Positions 10,201-19,814 of a DNA stretch of 45,474 nt are shown piece after piece (positions within the stretch are counted from its first letter, which is position 1; every line of letters starts with the position of its first letter). Both the position numbers and the translations under genes were made by a program. Origin of the DNA: Hofstenia miamia (lineage: Eukaryota > Xenacoelomorpha > Acoela > Hofsteniidae). The notes beneath the pieces are model-generated. The model searched no databases. It was not told where the DNA came from and saw only the letters and a list, made by a program, of their open reading frames with translations. The stretch is taken from NCBI GenBank assembly GCA_900660155.1, contig CABFPE010000680.1, forward strand, positions 258,763 to 304,236. The letters run 5' to 3'.

Positions 10201-12328
10201 TATTCCACATCAAACCCCTGTTACTAATATAGTCAATAATGTAAAGCCAACAGGTACTCTTCAAGCTGCCCCTGTAATGTACAATAATTCATCTTCAGCG
10301 ACTTCACAATCATTAAATGATGCTGTTCATAATTCCACTATTTCGAATGTTACTAAGATACCTAGTAGCCAACAAACAACAGAATCATTTTCTCATGTTG
10401 TGTCTGCAACTTCAAAAACGCCATCATTTACGCCTATTTCAGATGTCAGTATTTCAAAGGGTTCCTCTATGCCAATATTACCCATTCATTCTACCAAAGA
10501 CTTATCAACGAAGAGCTTTGGCGAAATATTGCAGAGGAAATTCACCATATATAAGGATTTACCATTACCACATGAAGCGGATGAAGATAATGATTTAGTG
10601 GATAATACTGTTGACTTAAATAATGTCGAATTGGAAAATGCCTATGGTGGTCACATGAATTTTTATGCTAGTGAAAACCATGCGGAATCTCCAATTGTTA
10701 TTGAAGATTCTGATGTTGATGATTCGGGTGTAAAAGATTCACATCTAAAAGAAGTTGTACGATCACCTTCACCTCCTCCGCTAAAAGAAGTGATTGTCAA
10801 TGAAAGGGAAGAATTAGCTCCAGAGTATCAAAGAAAAAACCTCACTAAATTGCCACTCTCACTTTTTTTGCAGCAGAATATATCAAATGAACCACCTAGT
10901 TCTTTGGATGATGCTCCAACTGACCATGATGCTTACGATCCTACAGACTTGTTAAATGGTGTAGAAGCAGTAACTTCAAGTGAAAATGAAGAAGAACCTA
11001 TATGGACGTATCCACCTTCTCCTAAAAAAGTTGCGCAGCCCGAAAAAACTATTGAGGCTATTGTTTCTACAGTTCCTGAAAATCCTAATCAGAGCTCAAT
11101 AGAAAATCTCGCACCTGCCAAAAAAGCCAAACGAGCTAGTCGTTGGGATGATGATGACGATAACTATCAGCAACCTAGTTTAGGCGATGATGCAATGCCA
11201 GTAACAAATGTAAAAAAGCAGAAAATAAATGACAATGTTATCCAACCTGAGGTGAGTGCTGATTCTCGTGTTTTAAAGCCGTATCAACCTTTACAGCGAG
11301 TTGTTACAGTTGATCCAATTAAAACAAAACCGATCATTAAACAAACTTTACAGAAATTTATTACTGAAAATTCCGTTTTATCACATAAAATTAAATCTAC
11401 TGCACAAAAGAAGTTACAAAATCTTAATAAAAATACTTCCAAACCACATTCAGATAAAGATCCTGAAGTTGAGGAGGGAGAGATTTCTGAAGATGAAGGT
11501 GAAATAACTGATGGTGAATTGGACAATGCAACTTTAGCCTTAGAAGAAGGGGAAGTTGATTCTTCTGGCCATTCTGATTTAGAAATTTCAGATAAAGTAT
11601 CTAATGCTCTCAAAAACATGCGCGAGTCTTCTTTAATATTAGCCAATAGATTGCCTGTTACTTCAAAACCTATTGATGTCGTCGCTGCCGACGGCAGTAA
11701 TCCAATGATAGCCAAGTATTGTTTCACCAGATCGGATGAGAAATCGGCAAAAATGAAAAGTTCGAAGAAACGACGCAAAATTTTACCAAGAGAAGCTACA
11801 AGTGCTTTGGGTGAATTGACTGATTCCGACTATTCTTCTTCTGATAATGAAGGAGCTATGACGGCTATTTATCCCCCTGTTTGTACGCCGAGCGATGCCT
11901 CATATAGCTTCCAGTACGCTCCTTTTCATAGAAATAACGTTTATGACAAACGGATTCCTAGAGTGTCCGCCCATACATTAAAAAAGCTCCGCAAAAAAAG
12001 AGAAAAGCGCGAAAAGTTAATCAGTAATACTGACAACCTATTGTTGAAATCTGACAATGAAGATGGTTGTGGTGATTCGTTTTTGGGAAAATTTCTACCA
12101 GAATATGGTACTTCTACCATCGATCCTCCCTTACATGAATGCCAACGTTTTTGGCCGCAATTCTGGAATAATGTTTGTGTTTTAGATAATGAAGACTGTA
12201 AAGATGCGTATGACATAGCAGTGGCATTGTTAGATAGCTCTATTCGTTATAGAGTCAGCAATAATGAGGATATTCCTTATAATGTCCAAGTAATATTAAA
12301 CATGTTACGAAATATGGGAAGTTTGTAG
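7202..12328 (+). CDS. large PHF7/G2E3-type triple PHD-finger protein
   Basis: One uninterrupted 1708-codon frame. Residues 8-117 form an extended PHD module: C8-x2-C11...H32-x2-C35, then C73-x2-C76-x8-C85-x2-C88-x4-H93-x2-C96 and C114-x2-H117. A RING/PHD-like cluster follows (CPIC..CILD..CCCKNLVHIAC..KCPIC, about 133-181) and a third PHD (about 213-264, CQKC..GVHQGC..YICNDC). This order is typical of PHF7, G2E3 and related histone readers/ubiquitin ligases. There is no HECT domain. Serine-rich runs (about 310-405), a helical region rich in K and E (about 550-905), RWDDDDD (about 1316) and an acidic EVEEGEISEDEGE block (about 1421) follow; the last about 65 residues look folded (CQRFWPQFWNN). 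A nuclear chromatin-associated role is inferred. The ATG is preceded by an acceptor-like site; AATAAA signals lie about 470 bp after the stop. The lack of introns over 5.1 kb is unusual. Confidence 0.93.
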   Translation: MVHKDALCLICNTSSSELTLGDFIQKDDTSLHLFCVLSADSLQQSNEWSDEYIYGFKSDDIRQYTFGLSEYMCSFCSLSGAANKCFKCNIRFHLPCGLKNNCLTQLFGCFPSFCSDHKPVQILRKKTISSDICPICTKKCILDSSLYLSCCCKNLVHIACLRELAFKCKADSFKCPICSDCDHFQYICLRYGGVYLPDVLSNENENFAKPSKCSLDRCLCLRGINHVEEQGPWKLYICQKCRVGVHQGCVPSHDPSTAYICNDCFVSDNSNNCNNNNVFIKKYSLSDTIPSNIEKLMIGEAVSTESDGSESSSSDESNLPKSYRENRSSSKSSSSSDSSSSSSESETEKMDSSQSTKLNESTENLIEVAHNVSFSSNSTQSDGSSTSSSSSDEESDKSPERNHSGPLSFSMKEFSDISSEEGEDFINCKNEPSRKFKISPKKQSKQYNKKFHSEKEFILITSKEQFNVRTGEVKHIHKPNLKKDKPIQNKKQNKFNRDKFASRGISRYSFPDNLPPSLALKAPVNAVAPEEKKDISTENNTESTNFEVDIRTLDYALKTVERKLDPKSDKFENINDLVRLVDSFKRLVDKLNSEVNRLSQTVCQYGIKCDEKVTDCVSDLKPLEDGLAKAESCKPIFQKAMAFKSCKEIVSPLFKTLDEIKKLVGKAVERVEEISFSVEKIKILEEFIFEQITDEEEILVTVSRARDVKKARSEHLESVKRQIESSLKESSENPKRLHKMLSQNVTKLRNFVGKNEIKRDDLKRLENAAIGHANRLEKSLRDIKQELSERNALREIINDFKTFLKAQDAKKEVLKQNHAAGEEFRTELYLIRRIYKLHVKKLDFVRSKYNSIDLDLPDHFEDLIYDVKEKKCQLESAFKEVEQQAEFGYRAPATISTIAPSNLANHTPNPNALDLQPQKSVSFKINLSSETTAAIKASEHIREKIVRAKKDRDEQLKRARIAEEAEKKKQTDKIENERKVRFSDSQAISNGAIVSLLIPNIPHQTPVTNIVNNVKPTGTLQAAPVMYNNSSSATSQSLNDAVHNSTISNVTKIPSSQQTTESFSHVVSATSKTPSFTPISDVSISKGSSMPILPIHSTKDLSTKSFGEILQRKFTIYKDLPLPHEADEDNDLVDNTVDLNNVELENAYGGHMNFYASENHAESPIVIEDSDVDDSGVKDSHLKEVVRSPSPPPLKEVIVNEREELAPEYQRKNLTKLPLSLFLQQNISNEPPSSLDDAPTDHDAYDPTDLLNGVEAVTSSENEEEPIWTYPPSPKKVAQPEKTIEAIVSTVPENPNQSSIENLAPAKKAKRASRWDDDDDNYQQPSLGDDAMPVTNVKKQKINDNVIQPEVSADSRVLKPYQPLQRVVTVDPIKTKPIIKQTLQKFITENSVLSHKIKSTAQKKLQNLNKNTSKPHSDKDPEVEEGEISEDEGEITDGELDNATLALEEGEVDSSGHSDLEISDKVSNALKNMRESSLILANRLPVTSKPIDVVAADGSNPMIAKYCFTRSDEKSAKMKSSKKRRKILPREATSALGELTDSDYSSSDNEGAMTAIYPPVCTPSDASYSFQYAPFHRNNVYDKRIPRVSAHTLKKLRKKREKREKLISNTDNLLLKSDNEDGCGDSFLGKFLPEYGTSTIDPPLHECQRFWPQFWNNVCVLDNEDCKDAYDIAVALLDSSIRYRVSNNEDIPYNVQVILNMLRNMGSL

Positions 12329-12793
12329 TTTTGTAGTGAAAAGAAATGTTTTTAATTCTATAAATTCATTACGTATTTATTACATATATACATGTATATA
12401 CAACTTTATATTCCAATTGTTTTAGTGTGATGCTGACGAATCTGTAGTGACGGTTTCTTGCTGCCAAATTGTTAAGCAATTCTTCTCAGCTTTTGCATAA
12501 GAATTACATATTCAATTGGGTTTTTTAAGCGAGTACATAATGACTAAATCGCATCGAGATGTTAACACAAATTTGTTTCGACTGTTTTGGAAAATAAGAA
12601 TTCTGTAAATGTTAAGTGAATGAAGAAGTTTAGATTATTCCTTTGACATGTGAGAGGAACATATGATTACGTCGATAGTGTTTCAAAATCTAATTTTTTA
12701 GAAATCTTTCACCTGTGGCTCAGCGATATAATTTATAATGCCTCAACACCAATGCGTTTTTTCTACTACAATAATAATGAAATTGAATTGTTG

Positions 12794-12807
12794 AATAAAA
12801 GAATAAA
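12794..12807 (+). terminator. poly(A) signals of the PHD gene
   Basis: Two overlapping-range AATAAA hexamers (12794-12799 and 12802-12807), followed by a T-rich stretch, lie about 470 bp after the stop at 12328. They define a plausible 3' UTR end. Confidence 0.6.
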
Positions 12808-12829
12808 AGTTTTTGTTTTATTTTAAAAG

Positions 12830-13853
12830 TCGACTATGCTAACATTAAGGTTGTGCGAAAGTGAATAAAGTCACTTTGTTTTTAGCTGAAAAAACATTTG
12901 CAAAAATTTGCAAACTTTGAAATACTTTGTATTTTTAAGGTAAATATAAGTTAAAAAATTGATTATTTTTTGTGAAAATGCTATCGAATTTGAATTCAAA
13001 TTATTTTAATGCCATTCTTGAACGAAGTGTTTTACAGTTACGAAATCTTTTTGAAAGAAGATCGTCGTTTTAAGTAATACATACTCAGTTTGAAATCGTC
13101 TATTTTTATCATTAGCTTAAAATATCGTTAAAAATTCTTTAGGTCAGTAAATAATTGTTCTAGTTATGATTTTAATTGGCGATTTATTAAAAACGGTGGT
13201 ATATTTCATTTTAATATAGAACAGCAAACCTTGCAAACCCAATATTTGTAAACATTAATTTGTTAAAAATTATTTGAAGTGCTTCATTGTCAATTTCTTG
13301 TTGGGCAATGCGTTGGCTGGTGAACAATTTGGATATACATTGCATTGAACCATAATATTTTTTATTAATGCTGTTAAATTTTTTATCGCTGAGTCTACAA
13401 TTTGTTCAACCAAAGAGTGCTTATTTTAAAGATGCAATATCTTTACAAATAACTGAGATGTGGAAAAGAAGTTGTATACAAGCATTAAAGATCATGATCG
13501 CAACTGGATAAGAACTGCTTCCAATCCATTGCCATTTTGTTGTTTAAATATACTATCGGTAAAAGATTAAGCTAAAATGTTTGTGCTAAACAGAAAATGA
13601 ATGAATTTTGTTAGTGATTAACTTAAACATTAACATGTAATAAATTTATTTACATTGTACATATACTAACGATATATTTTCAATATTTTCACTAACTTTT
13701 AAAAGCAAATTTCTTTTTTAAGACTCAAGAAGTATGAGATCAAGAGAGAAATTATTTTAACATTATTTAAAATTTTATTTACCCAAATTACGAATATTAA
13801 TTTAAAAGCTTTGCAATGAAACGTATATGCCAGCATAATTATGAAATTTACCA
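12830..13853. other. intergenic, nothing recognised
   Basis: AT-rich sequence without coding signal, repeats or RNA genes that I could see. Confidence 0.5.
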
Positions 13854-14353
13854 TTAACCCTAATCCTCAAATGTTTTTTATGTCCTTTGTCTTCACAAGA
13901 AGGTAATAGTGCCCCAGGTTCATTTCTGATATAGTAATGCTTTTGTCATGAAGTATGGCACAAAGATATCGTGGGATAAAAAGCTTGAAAAAATTCCACA
14001 TAATTTGTATCCAGACATTTTTGATGACGTAAGCATTTTTTGCAAAAATGTTGAGATGTCTTATATCAAAATGGTTAAATATGTGCAACTTTTAATCTTT
14101 TTCTATTCAAAGCACAAACTATAAGGTCTTCTAATAACGTAAGGCATATTAATTTGTAATCAGTAATGCTGATGTCAACATTTTTATGAAACCAGTGCAG
14201 TTTTGATATTTCTATATTAAAATAAATGTCAATTACCTTTGAAAAAATAATTCCTTGACAAAAAATGCTTTCAACCTAAAATTGTCACAGAATATGAATA
14301 AAAATGGGCATGGGTGGTAAATTTGCCCCCCCTTCTGTAATGAAGAGGGTTAA
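13854..14353. mobile_element. possible TTAA-bounded (piggyBac-like) short element
   Basis: TTAACCCTAATCCTC at 13854 and GAAGAGGGTTAA at 14342-14353 form TTAA sites with CCCT...AGGG ends facing each other across about 490 bp. PiggyBac elements use TTAA targets and often start with CCC. Beyond the four end bases the inverted similarity is poor, so this is tentative. Confidence 0.25.
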
Positions 14354-15707
14354 ATGGATATTGAAATGTTTTTTAGATGACGTTTTGGTAAATAGGTTGA
14401 CGCCATCTCAATTGGAAAGTACCTGGTATTTCGCAACCCCGTCTGCTCATCTAACATCATTTTTTTTCATTGCAACAAACAATGAATGAATTTTGAATGC
14501 CATCAAACAAATACAAGCAGTTATATACCGATTATTTAATTAAACACAAATACTAAATATTGGTGAACTATTATACGCACACACGTACACGCACACACGT
14601 ACATGTTATATATATATATATATATAAAATTTAGTTTCTTAAATCTGACACTAGTCGTTTCTAAAGTTCTGTGCAACCATTCATGCCAATGGGATTTAAT
14701 GGGACATTGGACTAGATGTCAGTGCCACTAAATGAAATTGGTATCACAGATTTTAAAACATTACGAATGTTTTTTTTTCAAATAGAAATTATGTTGAGAT
14801 TATTTCATGGGAAACTGGACTGAAGCTAATAAAACACTAATCCTGAAGAACCCTAGTTGAACATCATGCAATAACTAGTTAGGAAGAATTTTGTACAACA
14901 AACTACATTTTGTATATTAGTTATTTCATGATAATTATCGTGCTCAGTTTGAATGTCAAGAAATCATTTTGTATTTAATATAGGATCCTCTATTTTCTAT
15001 CGAGTTATGTAAACATTGAGATAAAATTACAGATTCCAAGCAAACAGTCAAATTATTTCATTGCTGTTGTGTTAATAAGCTTCCATTTTTAGTTCATATT
15101 GCACAGTTTATAATGAGCACCGAATAGATATTGCACACAACTATCCATGGTCTTGCCATTGGAATGAAATGTCTATCTCATTATCAAGGAGTAAATTTCA
15201 GTAAAAGCTTATTCTAGTTGGGACTCAATTAATCTTGAAATGAATTTCAATATAAATCCAATGCTTAAATTAATACAGTTACATGTACTAGTGTAAAACA
15301 GTAATTGGAAACAAAATTAAGCATTGACTGAGTCACAGTTCGAACTCTAACAATTTACACTATTAAGACTGCGGCATCACATGGAAAGCTCCTTTCTGAT
15401 AATTTTTCAAATCATTAAATGAAACTGTTGAAAAATGGCTTAAATATTACTAGAAAGTTGCCAAAACAATCCCTGTATGTCAACCTATAACGCCAGCTGG
15501 ACAAATCTGTCCCGTACCCAACATTGGCATAACTGCTTATGAGCCAACTGGGTCAATTAATTCGATGGAGAGCTGCTGGTATCATTTCAATCAAATTTCT
15601 TTACGGTCAACGGGGTAATAGAAAGTCGACTAAGAAAAAGTTTACTTATTAAATACTCATGATATGCATAATTATGTTGTTCTTTTATGTATAAGTTCAA
15701 TATTTAG
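14354..15707. other. intergenic, including a CA/TA microsatellite
   Basis: No gene recognised. A compound microsatellite made of CGCACA/CGTACA units (about 14575-14604) and (TA)n (14606-14627) is the only clear structure. Confidence 0.6.
14575..14627. repeat. compound CA/TA microsatellite
   Basis: Alternating CACGTACACGCACA units run into an uninterrupted (TA)n tract. Confidence 0.85.
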
Positions 15708-17032
15708 CTAATTATGAAATTTTGGCATAGGTTTATAATATGTTAATCCAATTATATTTATTTAAATAGAATTTTTGAAAGTTTTGTGTTAAAATTAAAG
15801 TACCCAACAGACAAGGAATTGTAAGAAACGCTTATTGCTCACGAACTAAGTTATTTAAAATCTAAAAACACCACAAGATAGAGAATTTTTTCCTCTTCTT
15901 TTCGCCTTAAATCCACGAACTTGCTCTATCCAGTTTCCTGCGCAACAAACTGAATTTGCGCACTGCGTGCCTGGAAGGGACTCACACATATTGTCTTAAA
16001 AAATAAAATTTCAGAGTAGTTGCAAATAATTTTAATATTTTAACAAAAATTGGATTTATCAATGAAAAAATTCTTATTTGTATGTAATTCAAGCGTAAGC
16101 ACATGATTTAGCACATATCAATCATTGAATGAGCGGGCCCTACCCCATAGATGTGTCCTAACAAAAAAAGTACAATATTTCTTTACAGGCTTGAATAAAA
16201 TTGTTCAAGATGCGGAGAAATCGGTTTGTTACTTAAAGGTAACAAAAGTTAAAATAAGGTTAAGGAACATTAAATAATATTATATATATATGAAATTGTA
16301 AATTTAAAACTAACGAAATGTAATTTTCTGTGAGTTTGTATTTCTTGTTTTGACGCTTTCAGAATTGTACTAATTATGAAATTTTGGCATAGGTTTATAA
16401 TATGTTAATCCAATTATATTTATTTAAATAGAATTTTTGAAAGTTTTGTGTTAAAATTAAAGTACCCAACAGACAAGGAATTGTAAGAAACGCTTATTGC
16501 TCACGAACTAAGTTATTTAAAATCTAAAAACACCACAAGATAGAGAATTTTTTCCTCTTCTTTTCGCCTTAAATCCACGAACTTGCTCTATCCAGTTTCC
16601 TGCGCAACAAACTGAATTTGCGCACTGCGTGCCTGGAAGGGACTCACACATATTGTCTTAAAAAATAAAATTTCAGAGTAGTTGCAAATAATTTTAATAT
16701 TTTAACAAAAATTGGATTTATCAATGAAAAAATTCTTATTTGTATGTAATTCAAGCGTAAGCACATGATTTAGCACATATCAATCATTGAATGAGCGGGC
16801 CCTACCCCATAGATGTGTCCTAACAAAAAAAGTACAATATTTCTTTACAGGCTTGAATAAAATTGTTCAAGATGCGGAGAAATCGGTTTGTTACTTAAAG
16901 GTAACAAAAGTTAAAATAAGGTTAAGGAACATTAAATAATATTATATATATATGAAATTGTAAATTTAAAACTAACGAAATGTAATTTTCTGTGAGTTTG
17001 TATTTCTTGTTTTGACGCTTTCAGAATTGTAC
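15708..17032. repeat. 662-bp tandem duplication
   Basis: The block starting CTAATTATGAAATTTTGGCA at 15708 starts again at 16370, and the end AGAATTGTA of copy 1 (to 16369) recurs at the end of copy 2 (to about 17032). I found no mismatch by eye over 662 bp. The unit is non-coding. A very recent tandem duplication or an unresolved haplotype/assembly duplication would both look like this. Confidence 0.92.
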
Positions 17033-17477
17033 AAACAATGTCTTCTATTCTTCACCAATGGAACGGATAAGGAGAAAGATACCAATGTCCAAAGAAGATA
17101 TCGTTGAAGAAAGTCAAATCAATTTATGAAATAAGAAGAAATATTTATGCAAGAAAGTTTCCATCACTTGTGAAATTGCAATTGAACATGCAATTTTGAA
17201 AGAACATTTCTGGGAAAAATTGAGAATATTTAGAACTAGATGTTTGACCCGTGCTTCGCTCGGGAAATGCATTCAAAAACGCAGAAAATTATCCCTGGAA
17301 TATGTTCCTTCCCAATATATGCTATATCTACAACTGGGAAATTTTCCCTAAGCTACCTGTTCAAACAGGGAATTTCTCCCTAAAACAGCTGTAAAACTGA
17401 GAAAGCTGTTAAACAATAAGAGGAACTCTAGAATGCCACTTATATAAAAAATGTGGTATAGAAACATTTAAGTCAAT
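17033..17477. other. non-coding; contains a CCCGTGCTTCGCTCGGG hairpin motif
   Basis: No gene. At about 17249-17265, GACCCGTGCTTCGCTCGGGA forms a small CCCG/CGGG hairpin. Similar GACCCGTGCTTCGC hairpins occur, as I recall, at the ends of many invertebrate interspersed repeats, so this may be the edge of one. Confidence 0.35.
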
Positions 17478-18298
17478 GTAATGTAATGTAATGTATCCAC
17501 GCTTTACTTCCTGTACACAACACAAAGTGTCATGTAAAAAGGAAAGTTGGAAAATTTCATTAGAAACATTACTATAGGAACCGGGGGAGAGTTCCATTAT
17601 TAATATATTTAAGTGCTGCTGGTAGAAAGGCTTTGCTCCGTCGTACGTCTTTTGATATCCAGAATAACTTTAGTTCGAGTACTATGTTTAGAGAATTTTA
17701 TTCATTATGAATCTTCCAGGCGTATTGTTTAAATGTTTCGTTGAAAGTACTATTAATGCTATCAACAAGCTCGTATTTACTGATATTTGACAGTTTGGAA
17801 AACAGTTTGAGCGGTTTTCGTAAGGATTTTCTATTATTTTCCGAAATTCCTGGTACCCATACCACAGAAGCATATGTATATATTGGCTTAATGTATGTTT
17901 TAAAAATCGTCCATTGTTTAAGGGTTGGAATAAATTCAATAAAGAAAGACGTTGATAAAATAGAACGAAATGCCTTACAAATATGATAATTCACTTGATC
18001 ATTCCAGTTCAAATCCTTATTTATTTTAATACCCAGATATTTTACTAAGGTTGTTCCATGAAGTTCAAGTCCATCGCATTTAATTGACTTATTTAGTAAA
18101 GGTATCATTCTTGAGTTCTTGATATTAGGATGCCTACACTCCAATACCATTGATTTTGCTTCATTAATTAGACATCATTAACATTTTTCTCAAAACTATG
18201 CTCGTCCTTTTCACTAGTCACTGTTAGAATATCTCCAGTTATACATGTATCATCCGAATATTTAATTATTACTGATGTTGCAGGGTAAGTTAGTTTCT
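17478..18298 (-). pseudogene. 3' part of a CR1/Jockey-like LINE reverse transcriptase
   Basis: On the minus strand the frame from about 18298 reads VIIKYSDDTCITGDIL, a YxDD catalytic core. After one frame change it continues NEAKSMVLECRHPNIKN and then KYLGIKINKDLNWNDQVN..ICKAF, the thumb region of non-LTR reverse transcriptases, ending with a stop at 17698. Downstream (lower coordinates) a non-coding tail reaches (TACAT)n repeats on the minus strand (about 17478-17497), the kind of simple-repeat 3' end common in CR1/Jockey-related LINEs. The 5' part is missing: another retroelement begins at about 18374. Part of it (17986-18298) is duplicated at 19050-19362. Confidence 0.75.
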
Positions 18299-18373
18299 AG
18301 TGATGTCGGGACTTTACCTCTTTTCTTAGCTTCATGTGTTCCATGTGCGTTAATAGATTCAACTATTAATAAT

Positions 18374-18794
18374 TAGTGTTATCCCTCTTGGAGCTCCTAT
18401 CTCCAAGTCTCCAAAATTGGTCAGAGTTCTTTTCGAAACGTGTTTCAAAGTCCATTGAAATTATGAATGATCTAAAATTACTTGAAGACTCACAGTTGGA
18501 ATTGCATCTGTTAGAGCTGTGCCTCACTACCCAAGATATCTATTTCTTTAAGAATTTCTAATCGCGCAACTGTTACAGCAGAAGTTGAAGAGTTTGATAC
18601 AACAGTTCATCAGTCTCTGGAAAGTATAGCAGGTTCTGCTGTTTCCCTGTCAAAGACTAGTAAACTTTGCCAATTTTTAACTCTTAATTGATGATGACAA
18701 AAAATTGCTTTAGGCCTTTGGATTTATTCGGCGATCATGCTATGTTATGCACTGTTAATGGTGAAAGAATTGCGCGTCATGATCGACTCAGCGA
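18374..18794 (+). pseudogene. retroelement C-terminal domain, 5' half (family R, copy A)
   Basis: In mixed frames, LGAPIS, then KSIEIMNDLKLLEDSQLELHLL, RAVPHYPRYLFL, and EEFDTTVHQSLESIAGSAV run in the order seen after the reverse transcriptase core of a widespread invertebrate retroelement protein (consensus from memory: LGAPIG..F..KLxxLxDxQxExxLLRxC..FDxxxxxSLExIxG). Near the end, in one frame, come FGDHAMLC and ERIARHDRLSDG: the GxHAxxC and RHD blocks that begin an endonuclease-like C-terminal domain. Stops and frame changes make it a pseudogene. It is cut exactly after GACGGT by the DNA transposon and continues at 21794. Confidence 0.7.
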
Positions 18795-18798
18795 CGGT
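18795..18798 (+). other. left target-site duplication CGGT
   Basis: CGGT directly precedes the terminal CACGGTG, and the same four bases follow the right end (21790-21793). Joining the flanks with one CGGT gives AGC GAC GGT ATT TTT GCA, an uninterrupted frame of the target retroelement. Confidence 0.8.
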
Positions 18799-19048
18799 CA
18801 CGGTGTGCCTGAAAAAAATTTAGTGTCATAACAGGACCCGTCTTAGATTTCAATTGGATATAATTATATGGGTGTCTAGAAGTTAATTAACGGTAATCTT
18901 AAAATCTTTCATCGACGTCTTTTTTCTCTAGGGCAAAAAATCAAAATGGCGCCCTACATTCCATATATGGTAAGTGACAAAAATACTTTTTGAAAAGACC
19001 CGTCTAAGATTTCAATTGTATATATTAATATAGGTGTCTAGAAGTTAA
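18799..19048 (+). repeat. left terminal inverted repeat
   Basis: About 250 bp from CACGGTGTGCCTG up to GTGTCTAGAAGTTAA match the complement of the right end with few differences. The match stops abruptly where the 1064-bp duplication begins, so the true repeat may be longer. Confidence 0.85.
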
Positions 19049-19049
19049 A

Positions 19050-19814
19050 ATAATCCACTTGATCATTCCAGTTCAAATCCTTATTTATTTTAATACCCAG
19101 ATATTTTACTAAGGTTGTTCCATGAAGTTCAAGTCCATCGCATTTAATTGACTTATTTAGTAAAGGTATCATTCTTGAGTTCTTGATATTAGGATGCCTA
19201 CACTCCAATACCATTGATTTTGCTTCATTAATTAGACATCATTAACATTTTTCTCAAAACTATGCTCGTCCTTTTCACTAGTCACTGTTAGAATATCTCC
19301 AGTTATACATGTATCATCCGAATATTTAATTATTACTGATGTTGCAGGGTAAGTTAGTTTCTAGTGATGTCGGGACTTTACCTCTTTTCTTAGCTTCATG
19401 TGTTCCATGTGCGTTAATAGATTCAACTATTAATAATTAGTGTTATCCCTCTTGGAGCTCCTATCTCCAAGTCTCCAAAATTGGTCAGAGTTCTTTTCGA
19501 AACGTGTTTCAAAGTCCATTGAAATTATGAATGATCTAAAATTACTTGAAGACTCACAGTTGGAATTGCATCTGTTAGAGCTGTGCCTCACTACCCAAGA
19601 TATCTATTTCTTTAAGAATTTCTAATCGCGCAACTGTTACAGCAGAAGTTGAAGAGTTTGATACAACAGTTCATCAGTCTCTGGAAAGTATAGCAGGTTC
19701 TGCTGTTTCTGTGTCAAAGACTAGTAATCTTTGCCAATTTTTAACTCTTAATTGATGATGACAAAAAATTGCTTTAGGCCTTTGGATTTATTCGGCGATC
19801 ATGCTATGTTATGC
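19050..19814. repeat. copy 2 of the 1064-bp duplication, cut by the gap
   Basis: It repeats 17986-18750: minus-strand LINE thumb sequence (19050-19362), then the family R retroelement fragment (about 19438-19814) up to GCTATGTTATGC, where the Ns begin. A few substitutions separate it from copy 1. If the duplication is complete, the next about 299 bp inside the gap should repeat 18751-19049, including a second CACGGTG end. Confidence 0.85.

Larger units (their letters stand above)
17986..19049. repeat. copy 1 of a 1064-bp direct duplication
   Basis: From ATAATTCACTTGATC (about 17986) the sequence is repeated 1064 bp further on (from about 19050) at least up to the gap at 19815. The two copies are near-identical, with single-base differences at the start (ATAATT/ATAATC) and around 18630-18670 versus 19694-19734. 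Copy 1 spans LINE sequence, a retroelement fragment and the left end of the DNA transposon. Confidence 0.85.

Noticed and set aside
11284..11778. 164-codon minus-strand open frame
   Set aside because: Lies wholly opposite the PHD gene coding sequence; acidic/Ser codons on the plus strand create open complements.
17741..17986. 81-codon plus-strand frame
   Set aside because: Opposite strand of the LINE thumb domain, which has clear motifs on the minus strand.
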